Positions 33,153 to 42,033 of a stretch of DNA of 64,000 bases are shown one piece after another. Position 1 is the first letter of the stretch; each line of letters opens with the position of its first letter. The notes beneath the pieces were generated by a model that was given only the letters and a program-made list of their open reading frames with translations, made no database searches and was not told the DNA's origin. This DNA is from Spongiibacter thalassae (GTDB lineage: Bacteria; Pseudomonadota; Gammaproteobacteria; Pseudomonadales; Spongiibacteraceae): assembly GCF_012272835.1 (NCBI RefSeq), contig NZ_JAAWWK010000004.1, positions 186,001 to 250,000 of the forward strand. Direction: 5' to 3'. The position numbers and the translations under genes are program-made.

Positions 33153-34507
33153 CGTCGCATAGTGCGGTAGGTTTCGTAATGATGCACCGCAAAGCCACGA
33201 TAACTGTCGTTAACCGGCAATCGTCCATCAACCCGCTGTAATACCCATTCCATATTGGCGCTGCCCTCTTCGCAGAAGGTAATCATCTCGGGGGGAATAC
33301 ACATGGTTTCCACACCCACGACGATTTCCTTGCCTCGGCTGCTGGCATAGCGCAGTTCGTCTCCGGCATCGTTCACAATGCGCTCCTCAGTGTCGCGGTA
33401 ATCCATTAGTGCGATTCGATCAGCGCCGTCGATAACCCACTGATGCAGGGGGCGAGAGACACCCTCGCGCACTATACTGAATGTGTCCCACCACACTGGC
33501 ATATCTATTACCAAAGGCAGCGACACCGCCGCCGAGCGATGGCGCGCCTGGGCGATCAGGTCGATAAACTGATTCGCCACCCAGTTGCGTTGATCTTGCC
33601 ACTCACGAATCAGGTGAGCTTCTATATCAAGATGAATCGCCGTGGGTCGCGCGGCCGGATAGCGACGAGTGTACTCCACAGCCTGATCAATCAGGCTCAG
33701 CACTTCGTGATGATGGTCGCGCAGGGCCCACTCCGGTTTGCCAAACATCAGTTCGACACTGATCCCCCTGGATTGGAAGGTACGGATAAATTCCGACAGC
33801 ATATAATGATTGTTCATTACCGGAATGCGGGCGTCGATATAGGCGGTATTCAAGCCCTTGTTCAGCATAAAGGTCAGCAGTTCAGTGCGCTTGTTCACAT
33901 TCAACACCGGCTCGGCCCGCCACACCCAAAGCCCTTTTTGCATGGACCTGGGGCCAGCCGCTCTGGCCGGAGCGGGGGCCGCAGTCCCATCGCTTAACTC
34001 CGGTGCGGATAAAAACACTCGATCGACACCGGGGTTTGCCGAGAAGTAGGGGGAGCCATTCCCACCGGCAATCCCCAGGTGCACGCTGGTCACATCGGCG
34101 GCGTTATAGCTGATGCTCACCCGGTACCAGCCGCCCCCTATCGCCGCAATGTCAGCGCGATGCTCGCTGCCGCGCTCGCCGACAACGCCGGCGCCGAGAT
34201 CAAAGAAACTGCGCTGAATGTGTCCGCTCTTCCGTGTGCCTAAATACACCCAGCGACGGCCCGTATCCTTGAAATAGGCCGACAACACCTTGCTGCCACT
34301 GCGCTGTACCCCAGGAATATCTTCCAGCAAATCGTGGGCGCCTCCGCCATAGGCACGCAAGGAGTAATAACGACCACCCGGGCCGTCTTCCCCGGCGATC
34401 GCCGATTCAATTTGATTGGGCTTTAGATTGTGGAGAGTGGCGGCAGATAAAAAAGTGGAGTGAAAACACGCTGCTGCAAACAGCAGGGCGAGGGAGAATA
34501 ATTTCAT
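33149..34507 (-). CDS. Secreted protein with putative carbohydrate-binding and TIM-barrel parts
   Basis: 452 residues with a signal peptide (hydrophobic 4-22, cleavage near LSAAT). An N-terminal beta-rich domain (about 25-165) resembles carbohydrate-binding modules in size. After a Pro/Ala linker, KGLWVWRAEPVL begins a part with barrel-like strands: LNTAYIDARIP, ISVELMFGKPEW, AIHLDIEAH, DRIALMDYRD, EIVVGVETM. Asp/Glu at strand ends (LDIE, MDYRD, GVET) could be catalytic. I do not recognise the family. It is convergent with the GH79-like gene, suggesting a shared glycan theme. The 459 bp upstream (34508-34966) contain no gene. Confidence 0.7.
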   Translation of the reverse strand: MKLFSLALLFAAACFHSTFLSAATLHNLKPNQIESAIAGEDGPGGRYYSLRAYGGGAHDLLEDIPGVQRSGSKVLSAYFKDTGRRWVYLGTRKSGHIQRSFFDLGAGVVGERGSEHRADIAAIGGGWYRVSISYNAADVTSVHLGIAGGNGSPYFSANPGVDRVFLSAPELSDGTAAPAPARAAGPRSMQKGLWVWRAEPVLNVNKRTELLTFMLNKGLNTAYIDARIPVMNNHYMLSEFIRTFQSRGISVELMFGKPEWALRDHHHEVLSLIDQAVEYTRRYPAARPTAIHLDIEAHLIREWQDQRNWVANQFIDLIAQARHRSAAVSLPLVIDMPVWWDTFSIVREGVSRPLHQWVIDGADRIALMDYRDTEERIVNDAGDELRYASSRGKEIVVGVETMCIPPEMITFCEEGSANMEWVLQRVDGRLPVNDSYRGFAVHHYETYRTMRR

Positions 34508-34794
34508 GAAGGGGCGGCCTCAAAAACTGCGTCGCCGTACATCGTTCTTGCAACACAGGCGCGCGCCGCCCGCCCAGGTATCAAGCGAGACGTAAGCAGT
34601 TTGAACACACGCAGAAACGCTGAGAACCGACTGACGAAAAAATTTAGCGAATAATGTTGTTCCGTGGATAACGCAACGCGTGCAAGACTAGAAACAATCA
34701 CCAATCCCGGTCAATAGCGCAGAACGCCTTGTGCCAATGGTGTGCGCCAGTTCAAACTTAACACCTTGATAATGCTGCATTTTGTAGGATAACA

Positions 34795-34821
34795 GCGACA
34801 TATGGCGCGCCATTATGTCGC
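34795..34821. repeat. Near-perfect palindrome in AT-rich intergenic region
   Basis: GCGACATA (34795-34802) and TATGTCGC (34814-34821) flank a palindromic TGGCGCGCCA. GCGACATA recurs at 34887-34894. The surrounding gap 34508-34966 is AT-rich towards terC and shows no coding frame; the elements may be regulator-binding sites. Confidence 0.6.
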
Positions 34822-34966
34822 CGATAAGCAACACTGATTATTTTTTTAATTTAAGTATATAAAATAATTTTATCGTCAAAAACAATGCGACATATTCATA
34901 TCGTTATATCAAAAAACCTATCGATATTGAAAACATCAGTCGCATCGCATATGCAGCCTGACCACC

Positions 34967-35704
34967 CTATTCACTGATCTTTTTATTCAACGGTATTTGC
35001 CGACGGCGGCGCACGCGAATGTTCAGCAACTCCACGGCGAAGGAAAACGCCATTGCAAAGTAGATATAGCCCTTGGGCACGTGAACATCAAAACCCTCTG
35101 CCGTCAGCATCAGACCAATCATTAACAAAAAGGACAGGGCCAGCATTTTGATGGTGGGGTTGCTATCCACAAAGTCGCCAATGGGTTTGGCGGCAAACAA
35201 CATCACACCGACGGAAATCACCACGGCGATGACCATCACTGATATGTGGTCCACCAAACCGACGGCTGTGATCACCGAGTCGAGGGAAAACACGAGATCC
35301 AGCGCGGCGATTTGCACCATAATGCTGGCAAAACTTGCCACAGCAACCTTTGGCGCACCGGGGTCGTCAAGTTCGAGGCTCGCATGTATTTCGTGGGTCG
35401 ATTTCGCCAGCAGAAACAAACCGCCGAGAATGAGGATACAGTCGCGACCGGAGATCTCATTACCGAACACACTAAACAGGGGTTCAATCAGCCCCATTAC
35501 CCAGAACAGGCTGAACAGCAGGGCCAGACGGGCAAACATTGCCAGACCCAGACCAATCCGCCGGGCTTTATCGCGCTGCTCTGCAGGCAAGCGGCCAACC
35601 AGAATGGAGATAAAAATAATATTGTCGATGCCCAGCACGATTTCCAGCGCAATCAGGGTACCCAGCGCCACCCAGGCTTCCGGGCTCACCATCCACTCAA
35701 ACAT
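34967..35704 (-). CDS. TerC-family integral membrane protein
   Basis: 245 residues from ATG 35704 (MFEWMVSPEAWVALGTLI). Typical TerC features: LEIVLGIDNIIFISI (about residues 19-33) and DLVFSLDSVITAVG (about 143-156), each with the conserved acidic residues inside helices, and seven or so hydrophobic segments. TerC proteins are linked to metal (manganese) export and to tellurite resistance. Monocistronic. Confidence 0.9.
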   Translation of the reverse strand: MFEWMVSPEAWVALGTLIALEIVLGIDNIIFISILVGRLPAEQRDKARRIGLGLAMFARLALLFSLFWVMGLIEPLFSVFGNEISGRDCILILGGLFLLAKSTHEIHASLELDDPGAPKVAVASFASIMVQIAALDLVFSLDSVITAVGLVDHISVMVIAVVISVGVMLFAAKPIGDFVDSNPTIKMLALSFLLMIGLMLTAEGFDVHVPKGYIYFAMAFSFAVELLNIRVRRRRQIPLNKKISE

Positions 35705-35855
35705 ACTCACCCTCCGACAACGACGCTCAAAAAAAGCCGAGCATAGCGCCTTTTTGGGTGGGGAATAAGGACCCATCGGAAAAATACCCGCGGGTTTAAC
35801 TTCCTCCTGCGCCCTGCGATAATTTCGCCCACATTATCGCTCAGCTGGAAACCCC

Positions 35856-36599
35856 ATGACCCACACCCCCGTCGCCCTGATTACCGGAGCCGCCCAGCGC
35901 ATCGGCGCGGAAACCGCCCGTCTGTTGCACCACGAGGGCTACAATATTGTTGTCCACTACCACCACTCCGCCGACGACGCCGAAAAGCTGTGCGCTGAAC
36001 TCAACGCACAGCGCAACGACTCCGCACTGCCCCTGTCCGCCGAGCTCAGCGACATCGCCAGTGTGCAGGCCCTGGCCACCAACACTATCCAACACTGGGG
36101 ACGGGTCGATGCGCTGGTGAATAACGCGTCAGGGTTTTATCCCACCCCGCTGGCCAGCGCCAGTGGTGACGATTGGGACAGTCTGTTCGGCAGCAACGTG
36201 AAGGGCGCATTTTTTCTCAGCCAGGCGCTCGCACCGACACTCAGCCAGCATCAGGGCGCGATTGTGAATATTGTCGATATCTATGGCGACCGTCCCCTTC
36301 CCCAGCATTCGATATACAGCATGGCCAAGGCCGCACTGGCAATGATGACCAAATCGCTGGCGATTGAGCTGGGGCCCAATGTGCGCGTGAACGGGGTATC
36401 ACCCGGCGCCATACTGCCGCCCATGGCCAGTGACGAATTCGGTGAGCTGGAAGAACGCAATGTCAGCGAACGGGTACCGCTGGCGCGCTGGGGAGCACCC
36501 GCCAATATCGCCACGACCGTGTCCTTTCTGCTGAACAAGACCAGCTACATCAATGGCCAGATTATCGCCGTTGATGGTGGTCGCAGCCTTTCGGTGTAG
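35856..36599 (+). CDS. Pteridine/dihydromonapterin reductase-like SDR
   Basis: 247-residue short-chain dehydrogenase. TGAAQRIGAETA (NADPH-binding; Arg of the pteridine-reductase TGxxxRIG form), NNASGFYPTPL (about residues 88-98) and YSMAKAALAMMTKSLA with the catalytic Tyr/Lys. These match FolM/PTR1-like enzymes reducing dihydromonapterin or dihydrofolate rather than fatty-acid SDRs. It is followed by a 52-bp palindrome, then nsrR. Confidence 0.85.
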   Translation: MTHTPVALITGAAQRIGAETARLLHHEGYNIVVHYHHSADDAEKLCAELNAQRNDSALPLSAELSDIASVQALATNTIQHWGRVDALVNNASGFYPTPLASASGDDWDSLFGSNVKGAFFLSQALAPTLSQHQGAIVNIVDIYGDRPLPQHSIYSMAKAALAMMTKSLAIELGPNVRVNGVSPGAILPPMASDEFGELEERNVSERVPLARWGAPANIATTVSFLLNKTSYINGQIIAVDGGRSLSV

Positions 36600-36620
36600 C
36601 ACTACTGCACCATTGCCGCT

Positions 36621-36672
36621 CAATTATGCCCTTGGGGACAGACCCCGGGGTCTGTCCCCAAGGGCATAATTG
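36621..36672. repeat. Perfect 52-bp palindrome containing dispersed repeat copy 2
   Basis: Two 26-base arms, each the exact reverse complement of the other, with no spacer (centre between 36646 and 36647). The middle 26 bp are the dispersed repeat in the opposite order (GGGGACAGACCCC then its complement); the outer arms are CAATTATGCCCTT and complement. It lies 22 bp after the pteridine reductase stop and 100 bp before nsrR. Confidence 0.97.
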
Positions 36673-36771
36673 TCTGTTTTTACTACACATTAATATGTCT
36701 CGCACGATTTATGCATTGAGCTTGTAGCAACGCTCTACAACAACAAACTTTGCAGAAGAATCGGCGCTACC

Positions 36772-37200
36772 ATGAAACTGAGCAAGCAGACAGATTTCGC
36801 GTTTCGCACCCTGCTGTATCTGGGTCAACAGCCCCAGGGTAAGCTGGTTAATATTCAGCAGGTCTGCGATTTTTATGATATTTCGGCAAACCATATCGCC
36901 AAGGTCGTGATGCGGCTGGTGCACCTGGGTTTTGTCGATGCGGTGAGGGGCAAAGGGGGCGGCATCAGGTTAGGTTGCCGCGCCGAGGAGATATCGCTGG
37001 TCACGGTGATCAGGGAGTTTGAAACCACCCTGCAACCGATAAACTGTGCGGAGCAGCCCTGCCGGGTCATTCAGGGCTGTAAATTGAAGGGCCTGCTGGG
37101 CAAGGCGGTGGTCGCCTTTTTAGCGACCCTGGAGCCCTATTCCCTTGCGGATTTACTCTACAACGAGACCACCCGCATTAACTTTCTGACGGAGTCGTAA
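36772..37200 (+). CDS. nsrR: Rrf2-family nitric-oxide-sensing repressor NsrR
   Basis: 142-residue regulator. N-terminal winged helix (MKLSKQTDFAFRTLLYLG, YDISANHIAKVVMRLVHLG) and the Fe-S cluster cysteines in NCAEQPCRVIQGC: spacing Cys-x4-Cys-x5-Cys equals that of E. coli NsrR (91, 96, 102). It would repress NO-detoxification genes until its cluster is nitrosylated. None of its usual targets (hmp, norVW) is in the window. It converges with yebC, two bases apart. Confidence 0.9.
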   Translation: MKLSKQTDFAFRTLLYLGQQPQGKLVNIQQVCDFYDISANHIAKVVMRLVHLGFVDAVRGKGGGIRLGCRAEEISLVTVIREFETTLQPINCAEQPCRVIQGCKLKGLLGKAVVAFLATLEPYSLADLLYNETTRINFLTES

Positions 37201-37202
37201 AC

Positions 37203-37934
37203 CTACTCCGCAGAATCCGGCAGTTCAACGTTGTGGTAAACCTGCTGAACATCGTCGAGGTCGTTCAGCATATCGAGAAATTTCTCGAACATCGGCATAT
37301 CTTCTTCGCTGATGGGCGCAGTGGTTTGCGGCAGGAATTGAATTTCTTCCACGTCGAAGTCGATGCCTTCAAAGGCATCCTGCAAGGCCTGCTTCACCTT
37401 GAAAAATTCGGTGTTGGGTGCAAATACACTGATTTTTCCGTCTTCGCATTCGATGTCGCTGACATCGACATCGGCCATCATCAGTGCTTCCAGTACCGCT
37501 TCTTCGTCGTCGCCGGAAAATACAAATATCGCCGAGTGGTCAAACATATGGGCAACACTGCCCTGGGTGCCGATTTTGCATTTGGTTTTGGTAAAGGCCA
37601 GACGCACATCACCAAAGGTACGATTGGGGTTGTCGGTCAGGCAGTCGACGATCACCATGCAGTTACCCGGGCCATAGCCTTCGTAGCGGGCCGGAGAGTA
37701 GTCTTCGCCACCGCCGCCCTTGGCTTTGTCCAGAGCGTTCTTGATGACGTGACTGGGCACCTGGTCTTTTTTCGCGCGATCGAGCAAGCTGCGCAGCGAC
37801 AGATTGCCCGCCGGGTCGATACCACCGGCCTTGGCGCTCATGTAGATTTCGCGACCGTAGCGGCTGTAGACCTTGGTCTTGGCGGCGGCCGTCTTGGCCA
37901 TGGAATCTTTCCGGTTTTGGTAGGCTCTGCCCAT
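37203..37934 (-). CDS. YebC/TACO1-family regulator
   Basis: 243 residues. [19 protein letters not shown] at the N-terminus and [38 protein letters not shown] are conserved in the family. These proteins have been described as DNA-binding regulators and as translation factors for proline-rich stretches. The MGRAYQNRK start places it in the group typified by E. coli YeeN. It converges with nsrR. Confidence 0.9.
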   Translation of the reverse strand: MGRAYQNRKDSMAKTAAAKTKVYSRYGREIYMSAKAGGIDPAGNLSLRSLLDRAKKDQVPSHVIKNALDKAKGGGGEDYSPARYEGYGPGNCMVIVDCLTDNPNRTFGDVRLAFTKTKCKIGTQGSVAHMFDHSAIFVFSGDDEEAVLEALMMADVDVSDIECEDGKISVFAPNTEFFKVKQALQDAFEGIDFDVEEIQFLPQTTAPISEEDMPMFEKFLDMLNDLDDVQQVYHNVELPDSAE

Positions 37935-38030
37935 TACGAGGCTCCGCTGAAAACGATAAAGCTGGTGATTTTATCCTGCTCGTGCGATCACAGCCAGCGC
38001 GGATTGCCCCCGCGCCGGCGGTGATCGAGC

Positions 38031-38690
38031 TCAGAATTCGAACTTGAGGGGACTGTCGTTGCGCTCATCCAGAACGATGGGCAGGCTGAAGTCCTTGGGC
38101 ATTTTACGCACGGTGTACACCCGCCCGGTTTCAACATGGCGGTAACGGAAGTGCCCGCTGTTCAACATTTCAACATGGTAGGCATCGTAGTGACCGGAGT
38201 CACCCGGGTTTGCGAGTTTCATGCCGTCGAGCATCACCCAGCCGCGAAAGATGCGAAAGTAGATGTCGCCGGACACGCCCCAAAATCCGACTTCCGATTG
38301 CGAGCGCACCGCGCCGTCGCTGGCCACGGTGTGAAAGTCGGTGCGGTAGGTGCCATCTGCCGCCCGCTCCACCAGCCACTCCTTGCGCCCGCCGCCCCGG
38401 GTTTCGGTCATGCCGTACCATTTACCTATCAGCGCCTTGCGCGCCAACGCTGTGGGCAGGCCGGTGTCGATTTCACTGCGCTCGCCGCGCAGTTCCAGAA
38501 CGATATTCGAGTCCCCCTCGACGGCGAGGTTAGCGGCGGCGTTGTCATCGCTGTCGGTTTTTGCCTGCATAGCCTTGCGTTTTTCATCGACGCTGACGCA
38601 GGCACCCAGCAACAGCAAGGCGACCAATACGAGGATTTTTTGCGGCGCGGCGGCGCTGGCCACCACCCGGAAATGGACTTGATTAAACAT
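38031..38690 (-). CDS. Hypothetical lipoprotein
   Basis: 219 residues from ATG 38690 (an ATG at 38699 is possible). Signal segment with lipobox LLGAC, lipidated Cys31. The mature part has KWYGMTETRGGGRKEWLVE and IYFRIFRGWVML, a small beta-rich domain that resembles lipocalin-like hypothetical proteins. The start lies inside the end of the addA-like gene (8-base overlap), so it is probably translated from the same mRNA. Function unknown. Confidence 0.7.
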   Translation of the reverse strand: MFNQVHFRVVASAAAPQKILVLVALLLLGACVSVDEKRKAMQAKTDSDDNAAANLAVEGDSNIVLELRGERSEIDTGLPTALARKALIGKWYGMTETRGGGRKEWLVERAADGTYRTDFHTVASDGAVRSQSEVGFWGVSGDIYFRIFRGWVMLDGMKLANPGDSGHYDAYHVEMLNSGHFRYRHVETGRVYTVRKMPKDFSLPIVLDERNDSPLKFEF

Positions 38691-41600
38691 CGGTGTCATC
38701 CAAACAAAGCAAATGCTGATGCGCGGGAAAATACAGGGCCGCAACAATCGGGCATTCTAACCCAGTTGCCCGCAAAGCCTCCTTATAAATTTGCATCTTT
38801 GGTGCATATCGCTCGGTCTGCATACGCAGGAATTCATCGAAGCTTCCGCGACTGCGCGCGGTTTTATAATCGACTATCCAACAGCGCGGCGCATCGCCGT
38901 CTTCAATAAAGGCCCGATCGAGAATCAGCGTTTGCCATTGCCCTCCCATCAAGCGGCGAATCGTTTGCTCGCTGGCCTGCCATTGATAGCTACCCAGAAT
39001 CCAGCGGCCGTCGGGGCACGCCAGAGTATTGTCCAACAACTCCAGTACCCGCCCGACACTGTGCTCCAGCTCCGGCTCCGGGTGGCAGTGATGCCGCAGA
39101 CGCTGGCGCAGGGCCGCTGACAATCTGCTGCGATCGCTCAACAGGGCTTTTCCGTTTTGCCGTCGACCCAGGTGTTCCATCAGTTCGTGGAACACAATAC
39201 CGACTGCGCGCTCTTCAATATTGTCTTCCAGCACGGCGTTTTCCGTTTGCCGCTGCACCCGCCGCAAAGGCGAGTCCGCCGTGGGCAGGTTCAGCCACGG
39301 GCTGTTCACCGTCACACGGTAGTCCCGCAAGCGCGGGCTCAATGGCACCCGCCGGGGGAGTTGCGCGTCGCTCTCGACCATCATATCGGCACGTTCGAAA
39401 TCCCCTTCGACCATCGGCCACAGGCGCTGTAAAAAACTGCCTGTGGCGGGTACCAGGTCGCCATCCTTGTTGGCGGTCACCGCCGCGAACACATGCAATT
39501 CTCCTTTCGCCCGGGTCAGCGCCACATAGAGCAGCCGGTCCAGTTCTTCCTTGAGCGCACGACTCTGTTCACCACAGAGAAAGTCATACAGGCGCTTTTC
39601 CGGCCCACTGCTGGCTTGGGGACGCGGGCCAAACAGCATATGCCCCTGCAGGCGCTGCCAGGCAAGCAGGGGCTTGTCATCGTTGCGACCTCGACCACCA
39701 AGGCCGGGCAAAATCACCACATCGAATTCCAGTCCCTTGGATTTGTGGATGGTCATAAGCTCTACGCGGCTGACCGGCGGCGCGGCAAACAGCCGACCCA
39801 GGGCATTTTCCAGCGCGGTAATATCTTCCAGAATGCCCGAGGGCGCGTGTTCGTTCAGCACCGCCAACACTCGGTCGATGTCGGTTTGCTGATGGGCCTC
39901 AATGCAGGCTGGCCCGCCGAGCCGATACCACAGGGTGCGCAGCGCCCAGCGCAGATCGCGACTCTCCGGGCGCTGGTCCAGCCACTGCAGTTCGGTGCGC
40001 AGCCGCGCAACACGGCCCTGCCCCTCCTGGCTCAGTCCTTGCCGGCGCAGGGCAAAGGCTTCCTCGTCCGACAAAATGGCATCGCGCAACAGGCCACCCC
40101 CGGTGCGCAGCTGCAACAGGTCGTCCCAGCTGAGGCCGACAAAGGGCGCCCGCAACACGCCGGCCCAGGCGACATCGTCGGCGTCGTGCCACAATGCCCT
40201 CAGCAGGCACATTAAATCCATTACCGCGGGGGTGTCGGTAAGACTGTCGATGTCCTGCCCGGAAAAGGCGATACCCGCCGCTTTCAGTGCGGGCAGTATG
40301 CCCCGCAGGTGGCTGCGACTGCGCACAAGAATGGCGATCGATACGTCCGCTTGCTCGGCTTGCCGACGCTGGATGATATCGACAATGTGCGCCGCTTCCC
40401 GGGCCGCCACCCCCGCCTTGGCGTCGCAGTCTTTGGCAATCGCAAAGGGGTGAATCTGTACCGCACCCGGATTTTTCCGCTGCGGTAAGGCCGCCACATA
40501 TTCACTGCCACGCTCGGCGAACAGGGCGCTGAAACACTGGTTAACCCAATTGACCAAATCCGGCGACGAGCGAAAGTTCGCCCGCAATTGCAGACGTTCA
40601 AGGGCTTTTCCGGCGAACTCTCCGCGCTGACTCAGCTCGTCAAACAGGCTGACCAGACTGCCACGGAAGGCGTAAATAGACTGCTGCAGATCGCCACAGA
40701 AAAATACACTGCGGCCATCGTCCGGCTCCCAGCCCTGACAGAGTGCCTCCAGTAACTGGATTTGGCTTACCGATGTATCCTGCATTTCATCGACGAGAAT
40801 GTGCTCGATACGGTCTTCCAGCAACAGAGCCTCGGAGACGGTATCGGTTCCATCGCCCTGCCCCTCACTGCGCAGAGCCATAATGGCGCGCTGGGCAATT
40901 TCACCAAAATCAACGCCACCGCGCTGCTCAAAGACGAGCCGCAGGTGGGCCAGCAAAAAGCGCAGGGCTACACAGAAGTGGCCAACCAGTTCTCGGCTGG
41001 CCTCGGGCAGTGTCGGCAAAGGCAAGATCGCCAACCGCCCCAAGGCCTCAGCAAGCATGGGAGCCGCGCCCTCGTCATGGGCGCGCTTCAACCAGGCCTT
41101 GACCTGCTCGGTGCCGGGCTGACCCTTGGTAAATTTGGCGTGGTGGGCAGAACCTGGCTTATAGAGCTCGCCCTTACCATTGCACAGACTGGCGGCGAGG
41201 GTTGAAACCATCGCCATATCGTCCACACTGACCAACTCCGGGTCGGGCAAATTTGCCGCCCAGGCATGGGCGTCGCAACTACCGGAGGACTCCCTATAGG
41301 CGGCGAACAGCTCGTCCACGCCAAAGCGTGTCAGCACCTCCCATTGGGGCAGGAACGCCTCCTCGACCAACTCCGCCAGCGCCGCTTCCATAACATCCAG
41401 GTCGGCATTGAGAATATCGTCCTGCCACTGATCCCGTTTAGCCAGCAGCGAGGCCAGCAGCGGTGCCAGGCTTTCGATACGGTTGCTGCCGTAGCGCAGT
41501 AGACTCTGCAGGGCCTCGGCCAATACCGGCGGGCAGCTGCGGTCGTCGAGCTGGCGGAACAGGGCCAGGATGGCCTCGCGATACAGACTGTCACTATCGC

Positions 41601-42033
41601 TGAGGGGCGCAGCGGCACCCATTCCCGACAATAGCGGCAAGCGCCGCACCAGGCTGCCGCAAAAACTGTCGAAGGTGGCAATACGCAGGCGCGAGCTGTT
41701 TTCCAGCAGGCCCCAGTTCAGGCGCTGGCTGTGGGCTCTGACCTCGGCGACAGCGGCGGCGATATCCCGGTCGAAGGCACTGCGCACCTCAATGGCCTCA
41801 CCCTCCAGCAGCGCCTCCATTACCCGCTCTTTGATTTCGCCAGCGGCCTTGTTGGTAAAGGTGATGGCAACCACCTTTTCCGGGCGATCCACCCGCAGCA
41901 GGCAGCGCAGGTAACGCAGTAACAGTACACCGGTCTTACCGGAGCCGGCCGGGGCCCGCAGCAACACCGAGCGCGCCGGATCTACCGCAAGGTCACGGGC
42001 ATCCTGGTCCGGCGGCAACAGCAGCTCTGTCAT
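38683..42033 (-). CDS. AddA-like UvrD-type helicase/nuclease
   Basis: 1116 residues from ATG 42033, which overlaps the upstream AddB-like gene stop in ATGA; the frame is open further upstream but there it is antisense-like sequence inside the other gene. Superfamily 1 motifs: LLRAPAGSGKTGVLLLRYL (motif I, about 25-43), AITFTNKAAGEIKERV (Ia), LVDEMQDTS (II), and TIHKSKGLEFDVVILPGL (motif V). A C-terminal PD-(D/E)xK nuclease is marked by CWIVDYKTARSRG near residue 1060. With AddB it would resect double-strand breaks for recombination. Confidence 0.9.
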   Translation of the reverse strand: MTELLLPPDQDARDLAVDPARSVLLRAPAGSGKTGVLLLRYLRCLLRVDRPEKVVAITFTNKAAGEIKERVMEALLEGEAIEVRSAFDRDIAAAVAEVRAHSQRLNWGLLENSSRLRIATFDSFCGSLVRRLPLLSGMGAAAPLSDSDSLYREAILALFRQLDDRSCPPVLAEALQSLLRYGSNRIESLAPLLASLLAKRDQWQDDILNADLDVMEAALAELVEEAFLPQWEVLTRFGVDELFAAYRESSGSCDAHAWAANLPDPELVSVDDMAMVSTLAASLCNGKGELYKPGSAHHAKFTKGQPGTEQVKAWLKRAHDEGAAPMLAEALGRLAILPLPTLPEASRELVGHFCVALRFLLAHLRLVFEQRGGVDFGEIAQRAIMALRSEGQGDGTDTVSEALLLEDRIEHILVDEMQDTSVSQIQLLEALCQGWEPDDGRSVFFCGDLQQSIYAFRGSLVSLFDELSQRGEFAGKALERLQLRANFRSSPDLVNWVNQCFSALFAERGSEYVAALPQRKNPGAVQIHPFAIAKDCDAKAGVAAREAAHIVDIIQRRQAEQADVSIAILVRSRSHLRGILPALKAAGIAFSGQDIDSLTDTPAVMDLMCLLRALWHDADDVAWAGVLRAPFVGLSWDDLLQLRTGGGLLRDAILSDEEAFALRRQGLSQEGQGRVARLRTELQWLDQRPESRDLRWALRTLWYRLGGPACIEAHQQTDIDRVLAVLNEHAPSGILEDITALENALGRLFAAPPVSRVELMTIHKSKGLEFDVVILPGLGGRGRNDDKPLLAWQRLQGHMLFGPRPQASSGPEKRLYDFLCGEQSRALKEELDRLLYVALTRAKGELHVFAAVTANKDGDLVPATGSFLQRLWPMVEGDFERADMMVESDAQLPRRVPLSPRLRDYRVTVNSPWLNLPTADSPLRRVQRQTENAVLEDNIEERAVGIVFHELMEHLGRRQNGKALLSDRSRLSAALRQRLRHHCHPEPELEHSVGRVLELLDNTLACPDGRWILGSYQWQASEQTIRRLMGGQWQTLILDRAFIEDGDAPRCWIVDYKTARSRGSFDEFLRMQTERYAPKMQIYKEALRATGLECPIVAALYFPAHQHLLCLDDTDV

